64,000 nucleotides of DNA from Bacteroides caecimuris (GTDB taxonomy: Bacteria; Bacteroidota; Bacteroidia; Bacteroidales; Bacteroidaceae): NCBI RefSeq assembly GCF_001688725.2, contig NZ_CP015401.2:3224001-3288000 (forward strand), written 5' to 3'. The notes beneath the pieces are model-generated. The model was given only the letters and a program-made list of their open reading frames with translations. It had not been told where the DNA came from and did not search any database. Below are positions 1 to 8,448 of this stretch, piece after piece (positions within the stretch are counted from its first letter, which is position 1; each line of letters begins with the position of its first letter). A program made the position numbers and the translations under genes.

Positions 1-1869
1 AGCCAAAGAAAAATCACTTGTATACCAAGGGAGACGATAATTCTCCGGAGTATTGGCCGAAACATCATAGCGCTCTCCCGTATATACAAAGCTATAATTC
101 AATTCCCATGATTTATATCCCGCATTTAATATAGCCGATCCACTATGCCAAGGGATATACGATATTTGCCCCCCATACGTATCTTTATCCGATTTATCAG
201 TAAAATCCTGCGCTTTCTGATACGTATATGATAACCGACTGTCAAATACCCAATCGTTACCAAACTTCCAAAGTCCTTGCAAAACGACATCCACTCCTTT
301 TATTTTAACAAGTCCCATATTAATCATTGTCCAACGAAAGAAATTATTGGTAGGAGTAGCTATTATTTTATTTTCCACCTCATTATAATACGCATCCAAT
401 TGCACATTCAGTGCTTGCAGCCAGGTTCCGGAAGATAATTTCTGATAAGTGAATCCTACGTTATACTGATTAGTATACTCAGGTTTCAGCTTTATATTCC
501 CTATAAATGTATAATACAAATCGTTCAAAGTCGGCATACGAAATATCCGTTTGTAAAAAGCACGCAGATTTAAATCAATATTCTTGAAAGGTTTATAAGA
601 AGTGATAACGGTAGGAGTAAATTCCATCTTATTCCCAGCCGAAGTAGTATCTGAAGCTACGTTCTCATTTACAAAAGTTCCCAAGACACTGGCCTGCAAC
701 TTAAAGCGCTCAAGATGCAAAGAGGTAGCTGCCGCTACCAACGCCGTATTTCTTCGGGGATAAGGGAAATCAGTCAAATTAGCGTTCAGTTTATTCCATT
801 GGTAGTCTGCTGAAATATTTATATCCCAAAAAGGAAAAAGAGTAACCCTGTTAGCCATTGACAAGTAAACTTCCTGTTGGCGATATGTATTATTTACATA
901 CATGGTAGCCTCCTCCTTTTGGGGATCCGCCAGATAATGCAGATAATCATATGCGTATTTGGCATTCAACAACAGACTGTACACATCACCAAAATCTTTT
1001 TTGAAAGAAGACTGGAAAAAGAAATTTGTATCCCATTGGCGATCCTCATGTGAGAAACGATTCCGCACAACAGCACCGGGATATCCACGTTCTGAATTAT
1101 AAAAATAAGCTTTCGTACGCCAATAACCACTTTTTATCTTGCCATATAAGCCGCCCTCAGCACGCAGCGCATTGACATCCCCATTACGGCGTACTGCCGT
1201 TGTATCATATCCTCCATCCACCGCATAAGTAAATTTATACTTTCCGGTTGTATACATATATTCAGTACTAAGTGACGTACTCACATTCTCACTCAGTTTC
1301 TGTTCCCAAAGCAAAGAGGGATTGACAACTCCGAAAGAACCCGTCTTAAAAGTCGCTTTCACATGATAAGCCCTATTCTCCTGAAAAACAGGTATTCTTG
1401 ACTGTAGATAAATAGAACCTGCAGAACCAAAATCTTTCGCTGATTGGAAAATGGCACTTTTCTGACCATTATATAAAGTGACAGCTTCCATATTATCCAA
1501 AGAGAAACGTCCCAAATCAACCACTCCATTCTGCGCATTACCCAGTTCAATGCCGTCATAAAACACTCCTACATGATTCGTTCCCATACTTCGGATATTA
1601 ACGGTCTTCAGTCCTCCTATTCCACCATAATCCTTTATTTGTACTCCGGAAAAATAACGTATAGCGTCCGCTACCGAATGCGCCGCCAGTTTCTCCAACT
1701 TATCCCCTGATAAAAATTGCACCGGAATTACCTCCTTGTTAATTCTGGCAGTAACCACTACTTCATTAAGATGATGCAAGCTGTCCAGTTTGCTTTGTGC
1801 TGACAACAATAAAGTCATACTCAGAAAGCATCCTATCCACAATACCCTAAAATAAATCCGCCCGAACAT
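1..1869 (-). CDS. btuB: TonB-dependent outer-membrane receptor, BtuB-like (3' end beyond window)
   Basis: My own translation of the minus strand from the ATG at 1869 stays open to base 1 (623 codons), so the C-terminal end of the barrel is outside the window. The protein starts with a signal peptide (FRVLWIGCFLSMTLLLSAQ), then a TonB-box-like segment NEVVVTAR near residue 40, a plug domain (SVADAIRYFSGVQIKDYGG, then NIRSMGTNHVGVFYDGIEL) and alternating beta-barrel strands rich in aromatic residues. There is no carboxypeptidase-like or STN extension, which fits BtuB rather than SusC. The B12 assignment rests on the cobalamin riboswitch in its leader and on the divergent btuFCD operon. It would take cobalamin across the outer membrane using TonB energy. 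The substrate call is contextual; the TonB-receptor call is secure. Confidence 0.9.
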   Translation of the reverse strand, partial: MFGRIYFRVLWIGCFLSMTLLLSAQSKLDSLHHLNEVVVTARINKEVIPVQFLSGDKLEKLAAHSVADAIRYFSGVQIKDYGGIGGLKTVNIRSMGTNHVGVFYDGIELGNAQNGVVDLGRFSLDNMEAVTLYNGQKSAIFQSAKDFGSAGSIYLQSRIPVFQENRAYHVKATFKTGSFGVVNPSLLWEQKLSENVSTSLSTEYMYTTGKYKFTYAVDGGYDTTAVRRNGDVNALRAEGGLYGKIKSGYWRTKAYFYNSERGYPGAVVRNRFSHEDRQWDTNFFFQSSFKKDFGDVYSLLLNAKYAYDYLHYLADPQKEEATMYVNNTYRQQEVYLSMANRVTLFPFWDINISADYQWNKLNANLTDFPYPRRNTALVAAATSLHLERFKLQASVLGTFVNENVASDTTSAGNKMEFTPTVITSYKPFKNIDLNLRAFYKRIFRMPTLNDLYYTFIGNIKLKPEYTNQYNVGFTYQKLSSGTWLQALNVQLDAYYNEVENKIIATPTNNFFRWTMINMGLVKIKGVDVVLQGLWKFGNDWVFDSRLSYTYQKAQDFTDKSDKDTYGGQISYIPWHSGSAILNAGYKSWELNYSFVYTGERYDVSANTPENYRLPWYTSDFSLA

Positions 1870-2092
1870 AATCCTCCTGTTTATTAATTAAAATAATAAA
1901 CTTTCATAGGGTTACAGCGAGGATGCAATTTTCCATACACTCAAACATATACACGTGCTTCTCCCCGCATAATAGGGACACTCAAAAAGGGGATATTCCT
2001 CCTTCCTGAAACTTCACATCACCAATCAAAGATGTATTTTGAATAAAAAACCGCACTCTTCAAACTCTAATCCCGGAAAGTTTCAAGAATTC

Positions 2093-2283
2093 AACTTTGG
2101 CAGGTCTTCTGACTTACTCCATTTTCCTAACGCCCTTCCCATTCCTCCAAAGCGGAACAGTGGATCTGAGTATTGTAGGAAAAACTTTTGGCGGAGCTTA
2201 CAGCAGCGGGTCTGTTCAGGATTTACACCTGATTCCCTTTTCACCACTCGTTCCGTAGAATCGGAAAAGTGACACCAAAATTT
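2093..2283 (-). promoter_or_regulatory. Cobalamin (adenosylcobalamin) riboswitch in the btuB leader
   Basis: Read on the minus strand, the leader contains the two hallmark blocks of the cobalamin aptamer: GGGAATCAGGTGTAAATCC followed by CTGAACAGACCCGCTGCTGT, and the 3' B12-box AGTCAGAAGACCTGCC (2114-2099). TTTTGG at 2280-2275 can pair with CCAAAG near 2100-2095 to close P1. The aptamer begins only a few bases after the predicted start site. About 225 nt separate it from the btuB start codon, where a terminator or ribosome-site sequestering platform would lie; I could not identify that platform with confidence. Expected action: B12 binding lowers btuB expression. Confidence 0.92.
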
Positions 2284-2290
2284 CTGGGGG

Positions 2291-2298
2291 CAAAGATA
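2291..2298 (-). promoter_or_regulatory. Bacteroides -7 element for the riboswitch/btuB transcript
   Basis: TATCTTTG on the minus strand matches TAnnTTTG exactly and places the start site about 7 nt downstream, at the 5' edge of the aptamer. No convincing TTTG at the -33 spacing was seen. Confidence 0.7.
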
Positions 2299-2362
2299 CA
2301 CAAATAGATACAAATCGGAAGAAAAATTCAACTAAAATAAAAACAAACTAATAATTAAGTCC

Positions 2363-2370
2363 TATCTTTG
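2363..2370 (+). promoter_or_regulatory. Bacteroides -7 element for btuFCD
   Basis: TATCTTTG on the plus strand, 50 bp before the btuF start. The predicted leader is only about 45 nt, too short for a riboswitch of its own. Confidence 0.65.
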
Positions 2371-2420
2371 CCGTTCGAAAGGATCCACTATTATTTTTTC
2401 TAATTAAACATCTTATAAAA

Positions 2421-3554
2421 GTGAAATCTCCCGCGCTGACTATCACGTTACTTTGCCTGCTCCTTTGGGCAAGCTGTATTACCCGTAATAAGACATCTCT
2501 GGAAGCATTCAACCAAGATGTATATACCCCTGAATACGCTTCGGGATTTAAAATTCTAGGTACCGAGAACACCGCCAGCACACTTATACAGATTACCAAC
2601 CCGTGGCAAGGCGCCAACGATGTAACAATGTCCTATTTTGTTGCACGCAACGGCGAGCAAGCGCCTGCCGGATTCAATGGTCCCGTTATCCCTGCCGGAG
2701 CCAAACAGATTGTATGTATGTCTTCTTCCTACATTGCCATGCTTGACGCATTGGGAGAAATTAGCCGGATCGTCGGAGTTTCGGGTATCGATTATATCGC
2801 CAATCCCTACATCCTTGCCCACAAAGATTCAATCAAGGATATGGGTCCTGAAATGAACTACGAACTGTTGATTGGATTAAAACCCGACGTAGTTTTGCTT
2901 TATGGCATAGGTGACGCCCAAACCGCTGTAACGGACAAGTTAAAAGAACTTTCCATACCTTATCTATATATGGGAGAATACTTGGAAGAATCACCGCTCG
3001 GCAAAGCTGAATGGATGATTGTTCTTTCCGAACTGACAGACAAACGGGAAAAGGGAATAGAAATATTCCGGGAAATCCCCCAACGTTATCATGCACTGAA
3101 AGCCCTCACAGATTCCGTCAGCCAGCGCCCTACCGTAATGTTCAACACTCCGTGGAACGATAGTTGGGTAATGCCTTCTACCCAAAGCTACATGGCACAG
3201 TTGGTTGCAGACGCAGGTGCAGAGTATATTTATAAAGAAAACAATTCCAACAGTTCAACCCCTATCGGACTGGAAACGGCCTATGGCCTGATACAAAAAG
3301 CCGATTACTGGATTAATGTCGGTTCGGCGACTACGCTTGATGAGCTGAAAGCTGTGAACCCCAAATTCGCAGATGCTAAAGCCGTGAACGAAAAGACTGT
3401 TTATAATAATAACTTACGGTTGACACCGACAGGCGGAAACGATTATTGGGAATCGGCAGTTGTCCGTCCCGATGTAGTGTTGCGTGATCTGATTCATATT
3501 TTCCATCCGGAGCTCGTTTCCGATTCACCTTATTATTATAGACACCTGGAATGA
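2421..3554 (+). CDS. btuF: Periplasmic cobalamin-binding lipoprotein of ABC importer (BtuF-like)
   Basis: 377 residues from a GTG start, supported by a clean lipoprotein signal (LLLWASC, lipidated Cys19) and by the -7 box 50 bp upstream. The body is a class III substrate-binding protein of the BtuF/FepB type: KQIVCMSSSYIAMLDALG near residue 95, then GLKPDVVLLYG near 155, where LxPDxV is the family hallmark. It is longer than E. coli BtuF because of an extra N-terminal segment of about 90 residues before the binding fold. It would capture B12 in the periplasm and deliver it to BtuCD. Its stop overlaps the btuC start by ATGA. A heme or siderophore ligand is possible from sequence alone, but the facing riboswitch argues for cobalamin. 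Confidence 0.85.
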   Translation: MKSPALTITLLCLLLWASCITRNKTSLEAFNQDVYTPEYASGFKILGTENTASTLIQITNPWQGANDVTMSYFVARNGEQAPAGFNGPVIPAGAKQIVCMSSSYIAMLDALGEISRIVGVSGIDYIANPYILAHKDSIKDMGPEMNYELLIGLKPDVVLLYGIGDAQTAVTDKLKELSIPYLYMGEYLEESPLGKAEWMIVLSELTDKREKGIEIFREIPQRYHALKALTDSVSQRPTVMFNTPWNDSWVMPSTQSYMAQLVADAGAEYIYKENNSNSSTPIGLETAYGLIQKADYWINVGSATTLDELKAVNPKFADAKAVNEKTVYNNNLRLTPTGGNDYWESAVVRPDVVLRDLIHIFHPELVSDSPYYYRHLE

Positions 3555-4567
3555 AACAATCCCGCAGACACACCACTCTATTATTCATCGCATTAGGAAT
3601 AGTTGCCATTTTATTACTATTAGTAGATATGGCAACGGGAGATACTTTCATCCCTATATCAAAGATATGGACAGTACTCACCGGGGGGGAATGTGACGAA
3701 ACCACCCGCAATATAATTCTCTCCATCCGCTTTACCCGTGTCATAGTGGCTGCATTGATAGGTGTAGCGCTTTCAGTAAGCGGTCTGCAAATGCAGACAG
3801 TTTTCCAGAATCCGCTGGCAGATCCTTACCTGTTGGGAGTAAGCTCCGGGGCAGGTCTTGGAGTAGCATTGTTTATACTAGGCGCCCCGCTTCTCGGTTG
3901 GACAGATTTTCCCTTTCTGCAATCAATCGGTATTGTAGGTTCGGGGTGGATAGGGACTTCCGCCATACTACTGGGAGTAGCCATCATCAGTCGCAAAGTA
4001 AAGAATATATTAGGTGTACTGATTATGGGAGTCATGATAGGTTACGTGGCAGGAGCTATCATCCAGATATTACAATACCTAAGTTCTGCAGAACAACTGA
4101 AAATGTTCACACTCTGGTCTTTGGGCTCGCTTAGTCACATCACGACAGGGCAATTAACGATTATGATACCAGTAATATGCATAGGGTTGCTGCTATCCAT
4201 CGCCTGTATCAAATCACTGAATCTGTTGTTGCTTGGTGAAAATTATGCACGCACTATGGGAATGAACATCAAGCGTTCAAGAACGCTTATTTTTATATCT
4301 ACAGCGTTACTGACAGGAACGGTCACAGCCTTTTGCGGTCCGGTAGGATTCATCGGGCTGGCTATCCCACATATCACACGGATTCTGTTTGACAACGCCG
4401 ATCACCGGATATTGATGCCGGGTACGATGCTGACAGGGTTGATCGGGATGTTGATTTGTGACATCATAGCCAAGAAGTTTCTGTTGCCGGTGAATTGCAT
4501 CACTGCGCTATTGGGGGTTCCGGTTATTTTATGGGTAATAGGTAAAAACTTGCGTATATTCAAATGA
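3551..4567 (+). CDS. btuC: Cobalamin ABC transporter permease (FecCD/BtuC family)
   Basis: 338 residues, about ten hydrophobic segments, typical FecCD-family length. Hallmark stretches are visible: TRVIVAALIGVALSVSGLQM near residue 60, NPLADPYLLGVSSGAGLG near 90, and FCGPVGFIGLAIPHITR near 260, the region that couples to the ATPase. Inner-membrane channel for B12 import, working as a dimer with two BtuD subunits. It overlaps the preceding and following genes by 4 bp each (ATGA), implying translational coupling in one operon. A run of seven G at 3683-3689 lies early in the gene; the frame is intact here. Confidence 0.9.
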   Translation: MKQSRRHTTLLFIALGIVAILLLLVDMATGDTFIPISKIWTVLTGGECDETTRNIILSIRFTRVIVAALIGVALSVSGLQMQTVFQNPLADPYLLGVSSGAGLGVALFILGAPLLGWTDFPFLQSIGIVGSGWIGTSAILLGVAIISRKVKNILGVLIMGVMIGYVAGAIIQILQYLSSAEQLKMFTLWSLGSLSHITTGQLTIMIPVICIGLLLSIACIKSLNLLLLGENYARTMGMNIKRSRTLIFISTALLTGTVTAFCGPVGFIGLAIPHITRILFDNADHRILMPGTMLTGLIGMLICDIIAKKFLLPVNCITALLGVPVILWVIGKNLRIFK

Positions 4568-5331
4568 TTCAACTGAAAGATCTGACATTAGGATACGAAC
4601 AACGTATATTGCTGGAGAAAGTTTCCACCCATATCACGGGCGGGCAGCTTGTTGCACTGCTCGGACGAAATGGTACAGGAAAAAGCACGCTTCTCCGTGC
4701 CATTATGGGACTGGAAACACCTAAAAACGGAGAAATCATCTTGCATGGGAAAAACATCGCTTCACTGAAGCCGGAGAAATTAGCCCGGAAGATTAGTTTT
4801 GTAACCACCGACAAAGTACGCATCGCCAACCTGCGTTGCAAAGATGTAGTCGCATTGGGACGTGCTCCTTATACCAACTGGATCGGACAGTTACAGGCGG
4901 AAGATGAGAAAAGAGTGGTTACTGCCATGCAGCTGGTAGGAATGTCCGGTTATGCAGAAAAGACAATGGATAAGATGTCCGACGGAGAATGCCAACGCAT
5001 CATGATAGCACGCGCACTTGCACAAGATACGCCTATCATTCTTCTTGATGAGCCTACTGCTTTTCTAGATTTACCTAATCGCTACGAACTCTGTCTGCTA
5101 CTGAAAAGACTCACACAAACGGAAGGAAAATGTATCCTGTTTTCTACACACGACCTAGACATCGCCCTGTCTCTCTGCGACACGATCATGCTGATTGACA
5201 ACCCACAATTGTATAGTCTCCCCACAAATGAGATGATTACGAGCGGACATATAGAAAGACTATTTCAAAATGAAATGGTGACATTTGATGCCAAGACTAT
5301 CAAAATAAGAATCAAACAAATATTCTCCTAA
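4564..5331 (+). CDS. btuD: Cobalamin ABC transporter ATP-binding protein
   Basis: 255 residues. Walker A GRNGTGKST at residues 34-42, signature MSDGECQRIMIARALAQ near 140 (SDGE in place of the usual SGGQ/SGGE), Walker B IILLDEP, and H-loop STHDLD. Supplies ATP-driven power to BtuC at the cytoplasmic face. Last gene of the btuFCD operon; an intrinsic terminator follows about 27 bp after the stop. Siderophore ATPases are the nearest alternatives by sequence; the riboswitch context supports B12. Confidence 0.9.
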   Translation: MIQLKDLTLGYEQRILLEKVSTHITGGQLVALLGRNGTGKSTLLRAIMGLETPKNGEIILHGKNIASLKPEKLARKISFVTTDKVRIANLRCKDVVALGRAPYTNWIGQLQAEDEKRVVTAMQLVGMSGYAEKTMDKMSDGECQRIMIARALAQDTPIILLDEPTAFLDLPNRYELCLLLKRLTQTEGKCILFSTHDLDIALSLCDTIMLIDNPQLYSLPTNEMITSGHIERLFQNEMVTFDAKTIKIRIKQIFS

Positions 5332-5357
5332 AATACTTCTTATAAATTATTTTAAAG

Positions 5358-5392
5358 AAAATCCCTTGCCACATACCGCAGCAAGGGATTTT
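5358..5392 (+). terminator. Intrinsic terminator after btuFCD
   Basis: Perfect 12-bp stem AAAATCCCTTGC (5358-5369) / GCAAGGGATTTT (5381-5392) with an 11-nt loop. Its AT-rich ends let it serve the convergent gene on the minus strand as well. Confidence 0.85.
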
Positions 5393-5442
5393 CATTCAAA
5401 AGGAATACAATTATCAATCCTTCTATATTCTCAGGAATAAAA

Positions 5443-5886
5443 CTATGCTTTATTCTTGATTATCATCACCTCAATAATAGATATGGCAGTCTTTTCAGGA
5501 ACCCCAAGAACTTCCGCCAACTGATTGATGATGTCTTTTTCTTCTTCTTCGATCACTCCGTCTGCCAATGCAATATCTACCGCACAAGCAAAAGCGGTAA
5601 GTTTCAAATCATCCGATAATTCGGCTGCCGAAGCATTGACCAATGCACTCGGACCGTCTTTCTTCAATATCTTAAAAAGTTTATCGAACAACTTGTCAAA
5701 AGCAGGCCCGGAAAAGTTATCGTATATTTTCAATCGACGAATATAATTAACAATTCCATTCCATTCAGATTCAGCAATAGAACCATCTGCTCCTGCCATA
5801 GCAAGTGCAATTCCTGCAAAAGCCTCTTGTTGTGTTAATTTCGTTTCTTCTGATGCAGTTTGAAAGATTTTATCAAAAAGTCCCAT
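5443..5886 (-). CDS. TerB-like acidic helical protein (tellurite-resistance/DjlA fold)
   Basis: 147 residues, no signal peptide, all-helical and acidic. It has the TerB repeated pattern of acidic metal-binding-like turns: MAGADGSIAESEW near residue 30 and ALADGVIEEEEKDII near 108, with a hydrophobic helix between. TerB-domain proteins are cytoplasmic and are linked to tellurite resistance and envelope stress, but the biochemical role is not established. Here it stands alone as a single gene and not in a ter operon, so a tellurite role cannot be inferred. Its promoter and a 5' hairpin lie just upstream. Confidence 0.75.
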   Translation of the reverse strand: MGLFDKIFQTASEETKLTQQEAFAGIALAMAGADGSIAESEWNGIVNYIRRLKIYDNFSGPAFDKLFDKLFKILKKDGPSALVNASAAELSDDLKLTAFACAVDIALADGVIEEEEKDIINQLAEVLGVPEKTAISIIEVMIIKNKA

Positions 5887-5925
5887 TTGTTTAAAAATTT
5901 AAGTTTTTTGTAAATTAGTTATCTA

Positions 5926-5956
5926 GTGAAAGTCTCATAACTTTCACACAAAAATA
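5926..5956 (-). promoter_or_regulatory. Promoter (-7 box) and 5'-terminal hairpin of the TerB-like gene
   Basis: TATTTTTG on the minus strand at 5956-5949 is a -7 element. Immediately downstream, GTGAAAGT (5947-5940 on the minus strand) and ACTTTCAC (5933-5926) form a perfect 8-bp stem with a 6-nt loop, at or within a few bases of the predicted 5' end of the mRNA. Confidence 0.5.
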
Positions 5957-6049
5957 AATACTAATCATCAAATATAAAACTTTTGAAGCTGTTTTTCCTT
6001 TTTTTAACTCAGGAAATAAGATATATAGCTATTTAGAGAAACTATGCTT

Positions 6050-6286
6050 TCACAATACGGATGACGCAAAGAAACCGACAGCACCGATACAAATCAGATT
6101 TACCATACCGTTTTTCACAAAGACCAGAATAAGCAAAGAGAAAATACAGGCAACAATATTCACACGGAAATATTTTATTTCAGCAATACGGGCCAACAAG
6201 AAAGCACCCAATAAAGTTCCTTTTTGAATATCTTTTAAACCTACAATACAAGATATAAAGGAAGATTTAGAAAAAATAATAGGCAT
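6050..6286 (-). pseudogene. Short hydrophobic ORF, probable C-terminal remnant of a membrane transporter
   Basis: 78 codons from ATG 6286. The first third is soluble (VGLKDIQKGTLLGAFLLAR), followed by two hydrophobic segments, ending in ICIGAVGFFASSVL. The pattern resembles the C-terminal end of chromate-transporter-type (ChrA) proteins, but I do not recognise it firmly. It lies in an otherwise gene-poor stretch about 100 bp from a MITE, has no clear promoter, and is far shorter than any transporter family. I read it as decayed; a genuine small membrane protein is the alternative. Confidence 0.35.
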
Positions 6287-6394
6287 GCTGCATTTCGTTG
6301 AAGAACAAAACTCTTTTACAGTAAAGAATTACGAAACATCTAAACTCATATCATGACTTTTTTTTAATTTCTGACTCTGCCATGGTCCTATTTA

Positions 6395-6935
6395 GAGCCT
6401 GTTTAAATTTTCCTGAGATTATGTTAGATAGGCTTTACCGACCAGTTTTTATTCGTCACATAGTCTCCGTCATGCTGCTGCTCACAATAACAGAAAATAT
6501 ACTCGAAAGCAACTCTCAAAACTGTGTCGGGCAAAACTCGGAGCAGGCTCTTAATAACCCACTTTTCATTCATTAATAAAAAAGTTCTCTTTCATTAATT
6601 GTAAACTTCTTATTATCAGCATGTAAACTTGTTTTTCGTTAACCGTAATCTATAAACGCAAGCTTTGTTTATAAAAACAAAGGCTTTGATTATAAAAACA
6701 AAGCTTGCAATTATATAATCAAAGCTTGCGTTTATAGTTTGCATCGAATGAAAAGAAAGTTTCCTTCTTGTCCGAAGGAACTTTATACTTAATGGGCGGG
6801 AAGTTTTCTATTAATAGCCAAGAGCGCAACTGTTAATACCCCTTCCGCCAACTATAGACGGACGCGACAAGAAGAGCCGGGGTAAGTTAAAATATCAGCT
6901 ATAAGATTATGACTGAAGAGAATTTAAACAGGCTC
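6395..6935 (+). mobile_element. 541-bp MITE-like element, copy 1
   Basis: The element starts GAGCCTGTTTAAATT and ends AATTTAAACAGGCTC, giving 15-bp perfect terminal inverted repeats (16 counting the flanking A/T). The same 541 bp recurs in inverted orientation at 25483-26023 with only about five differences spotted by eye. It has no transposase gene; the one short ORF (64 codons from 6382) begins outside the element and looks spurious. Inside is an 88-bp palindromic array (6650-6737). The ends resemble those of some IS5-family elements, which could mobilise it in trans; that affiliation is inference. No clear target-site duplication was found. Confidence 0.8.
6650..6737. repeat. 88-bp phased dyad array inside MITE copy 1
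   Basis: Four units begin with TATA at 6651, 6670, 6691 and 6712, and the next TATA is at 6733: spacings of 19, 21, 21 and 21 bp. Unit cores are related (CAAAGGCTTTG, CAAAGCTTGC, GCAAGCTTTG). The whole block is an imperfect palindrome, both strands beginning CTATAAACGCAAGCTTTG. Confidence 0.8.
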
Positions 6936-6990
6936 TCTGTTTGTCTACGCCTCTTAGTATTCATTAAAGCCTGGTGCAGCAAACCGGTCG

Positions 6991-8343
6991 TCAGACAGGC
7001 TTCTTCCGGAATTGCCGGAACTGCCACCAAAGCATTGTTCCCGCTATCAGACTGGCTGTCAAGTCAGAAATCGGCATGCTTATCCAGACTCCTAATTGTC
7101 CATAATAACGAGGAAGAATCAGCAGGCAGGGAATCAGGATAAGAACCTGACGGGATATCGAAAGGAAGATTGCTTTGCTTGCCATACCGATGCTCTGGAA
7201 GAAATTGGAAGTCACCATCTGAAAACCGACAATAGGAAAGAACATCACTACAATACGCAATCCTTTGGCAGAAATATCCACCAGTTCTTGATGCGTAGTA
7301 AAGATAGAAACTGCCAATTTGGGAATCAACATTCCCATCAGAAATCCGGCAGTGGTTACGATAGTAGCGGCATAAATCGTTATTTTCAAGACTTTTGTCA
7401 CGCGCAGATATTGCTTGGCCCCATAATTGTAGCCGGCAATCGGCTGCATGCCTTGGTTCAACCCCATTACAATCATGACAAAAAGGAATACCAGCCGGTT
7501 GACAATACCAAATGCTCCGATAGCCAAGTCGCCACCGTGATGCTGCAAGCCTTGATTTATAAGAATCACAATAAAACAGGCCGCCAGATTCATAAGAAAA
7601 GGCGCCATACCGATAGCCAAAGAATCGGCTACGATTTTCTTCTTCAACCGGAAAATTCCTTTATGGAAGTGTAGCAGTTCTTCTTTATTAGAGAATAGTT
7701 TGAACTGCCATACCAATGCGACGACCTGTGCAGTAATGGTAGCGATAGCAGCCCCCTGTATTCCCCAGCCGAAGCCATAGATAAAAACAGGATCGAGTAT
7801 CGTGTTAATCACCACCGTAGCAATCGTAGCATACATCGCCTTCTGCGGATGCCCCGCCGAACGAAGTACGGCATTCAACCCTAAATAAAGGTGAGTGACA
7901 ACGTTGCCCAATAAAATTACGACCATATAATCACGAGCATAGCCTACCGTGGCGTCACTACCCCCGAAGAAATATAGAATCGGATCTAGAAACATCAATG
8001 TGACGACTGTAAAGGCAAGTCCGATGATAATATTCAGTACCAGCACATTGCCAAGCACCCGTTGTGCGGTGTCGTAATCTTTCTGTCCCAATTTCACCGA
8101 AACCAATGTAGCCGCACCTACCCCCACCAAAGAGCCGAAGGCGGCGGCAAGATTCATCAGCGGAAAGGTCAATGCCAATCCGGAGATAGCCATCGCCCCT
8201 ACTCCATGACCAATGAAAATACTATCTACCATATTATAAAGAGAAGACGCCGTCATGGCGATAATTGCCGGAATGGCATACTGCATTAAAAGCTTTCCAA
8301 TCTTTTCCGTACCCAACGCAGTGGGTGTCTTTTGTACTGTCAT
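6991..8343 (-). CDS. MATE family multidrug/Na+ efflux protein
   Basis: 450 residues from the ATG at 8343; upstream in-frame codons to 8373 overlap the promoter and are excluded. Twelve hydrophobic segments. MATE signatures include LLMQYAIPAIIAMTASSLYN at the N terminus, VDSIFIGHGVGAMAISGLAL near residue 40, and NQGMQPIAGYNYGAKQY near 270, the conserved NxGxxPxxGxNyGA motif of MATE proteins. Inner-membrane antiporter exporting cationic drugs or metabolites in exchange for Na+ or H+; substrate unknown. It diverges from lysS. Its stop lies 55 bp from the end of the MITE. Confidence 0.92.
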   Translation of the reverse strand: MTVQKTPTALGTEKIGKLLMQYAIPAIIAMTASSLYNMVDSIFIGHGVGAMAISGLALTFPLMNLAAAFGSLVGVGAATLVSVKLGQKDYDTAQRVLGNVLVLNIIIGLAFTVVTLMFLDPILYFFGGSDATVGYARDYMVVILLGNVVTHLYLGLNAVLRSAGHPQKAMYATIATVVINTILDPVFIYGFGWGIQGAAIATITAQVVALVWQFKLFSNKEELLHFHKGIFRLKKKIVADSLAIGMAPFLMNLAACFIVILINQGLQHHGGDLAIGAFGIVNRLVFLFVMIVMGLNQGMQPIAGYNYGAKQYLRVTKVLKITIYAATIVTTAGFLMGMLIPKLAVSIFTTHQELVDISAKGLRIVVMFFPIVGFQMVTSNFFQSIGMASKAIFLSISRQVLILIPCLLILPRYYGQLGVWISMPISDLTASLIAGTMLWWQFRQFRKKPV

Positions 8344-8362
8344 ACCTATTAGTTTGAGGATG

Positions 8363-8370
8363 CAAAGATA
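8363..8370 (-). promoter_or_regulatory. -7 element for the MATE gene
   Basis: TATCTTTG on the minus strand, 20 bp before the ATG at 8343. It supports the downstream start choice, since the first upstream ATG would fall within the promoter. Confidence 0.65.
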
Positions 8371-8411
8371 CAAAAAAGAGACAGATTACAGGATATATGA
8401 GAAAAGTTTCG

Positions 8412-8419
8412 TATTTTTG
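8412..8419 (+). promoter_or_regulatory. -7 element for lysS-gpsA-pgi
   Basis: TATTTTTG on the plus strand, 30 bp before the lysS ATG. Confidence 0.6.
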
Positions 8420-8448
8420 CCCACAAAATTGAGTTAATACGTAACGAA

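Noticed and set aside
3683..3689. G7 run in btuC as a phase-variation tract
   Set aside because: Seven G is short for slippage switching and the gene is housekeeping-like; the G10 in the glycosyltransferase is the better case.
5443..5886. Tellurite-resistance locus
   Set aside because: Only a lone TerB-like domain is present; no terA/C/D/Z partners nearby.
6382..6576. 64-codon ORF at the MITE edge, repeated at 25842-26033
   Set aside because: It begins outside the element and persists only because the copies are near identical; no ribosome-site or domain evidence.
7096..7674. 192-codon plus-strand frame opposite the MATE gene
   Set aside because: Antisense shadow; composition implausible and the opposite strand encodes a clear MATE protein.
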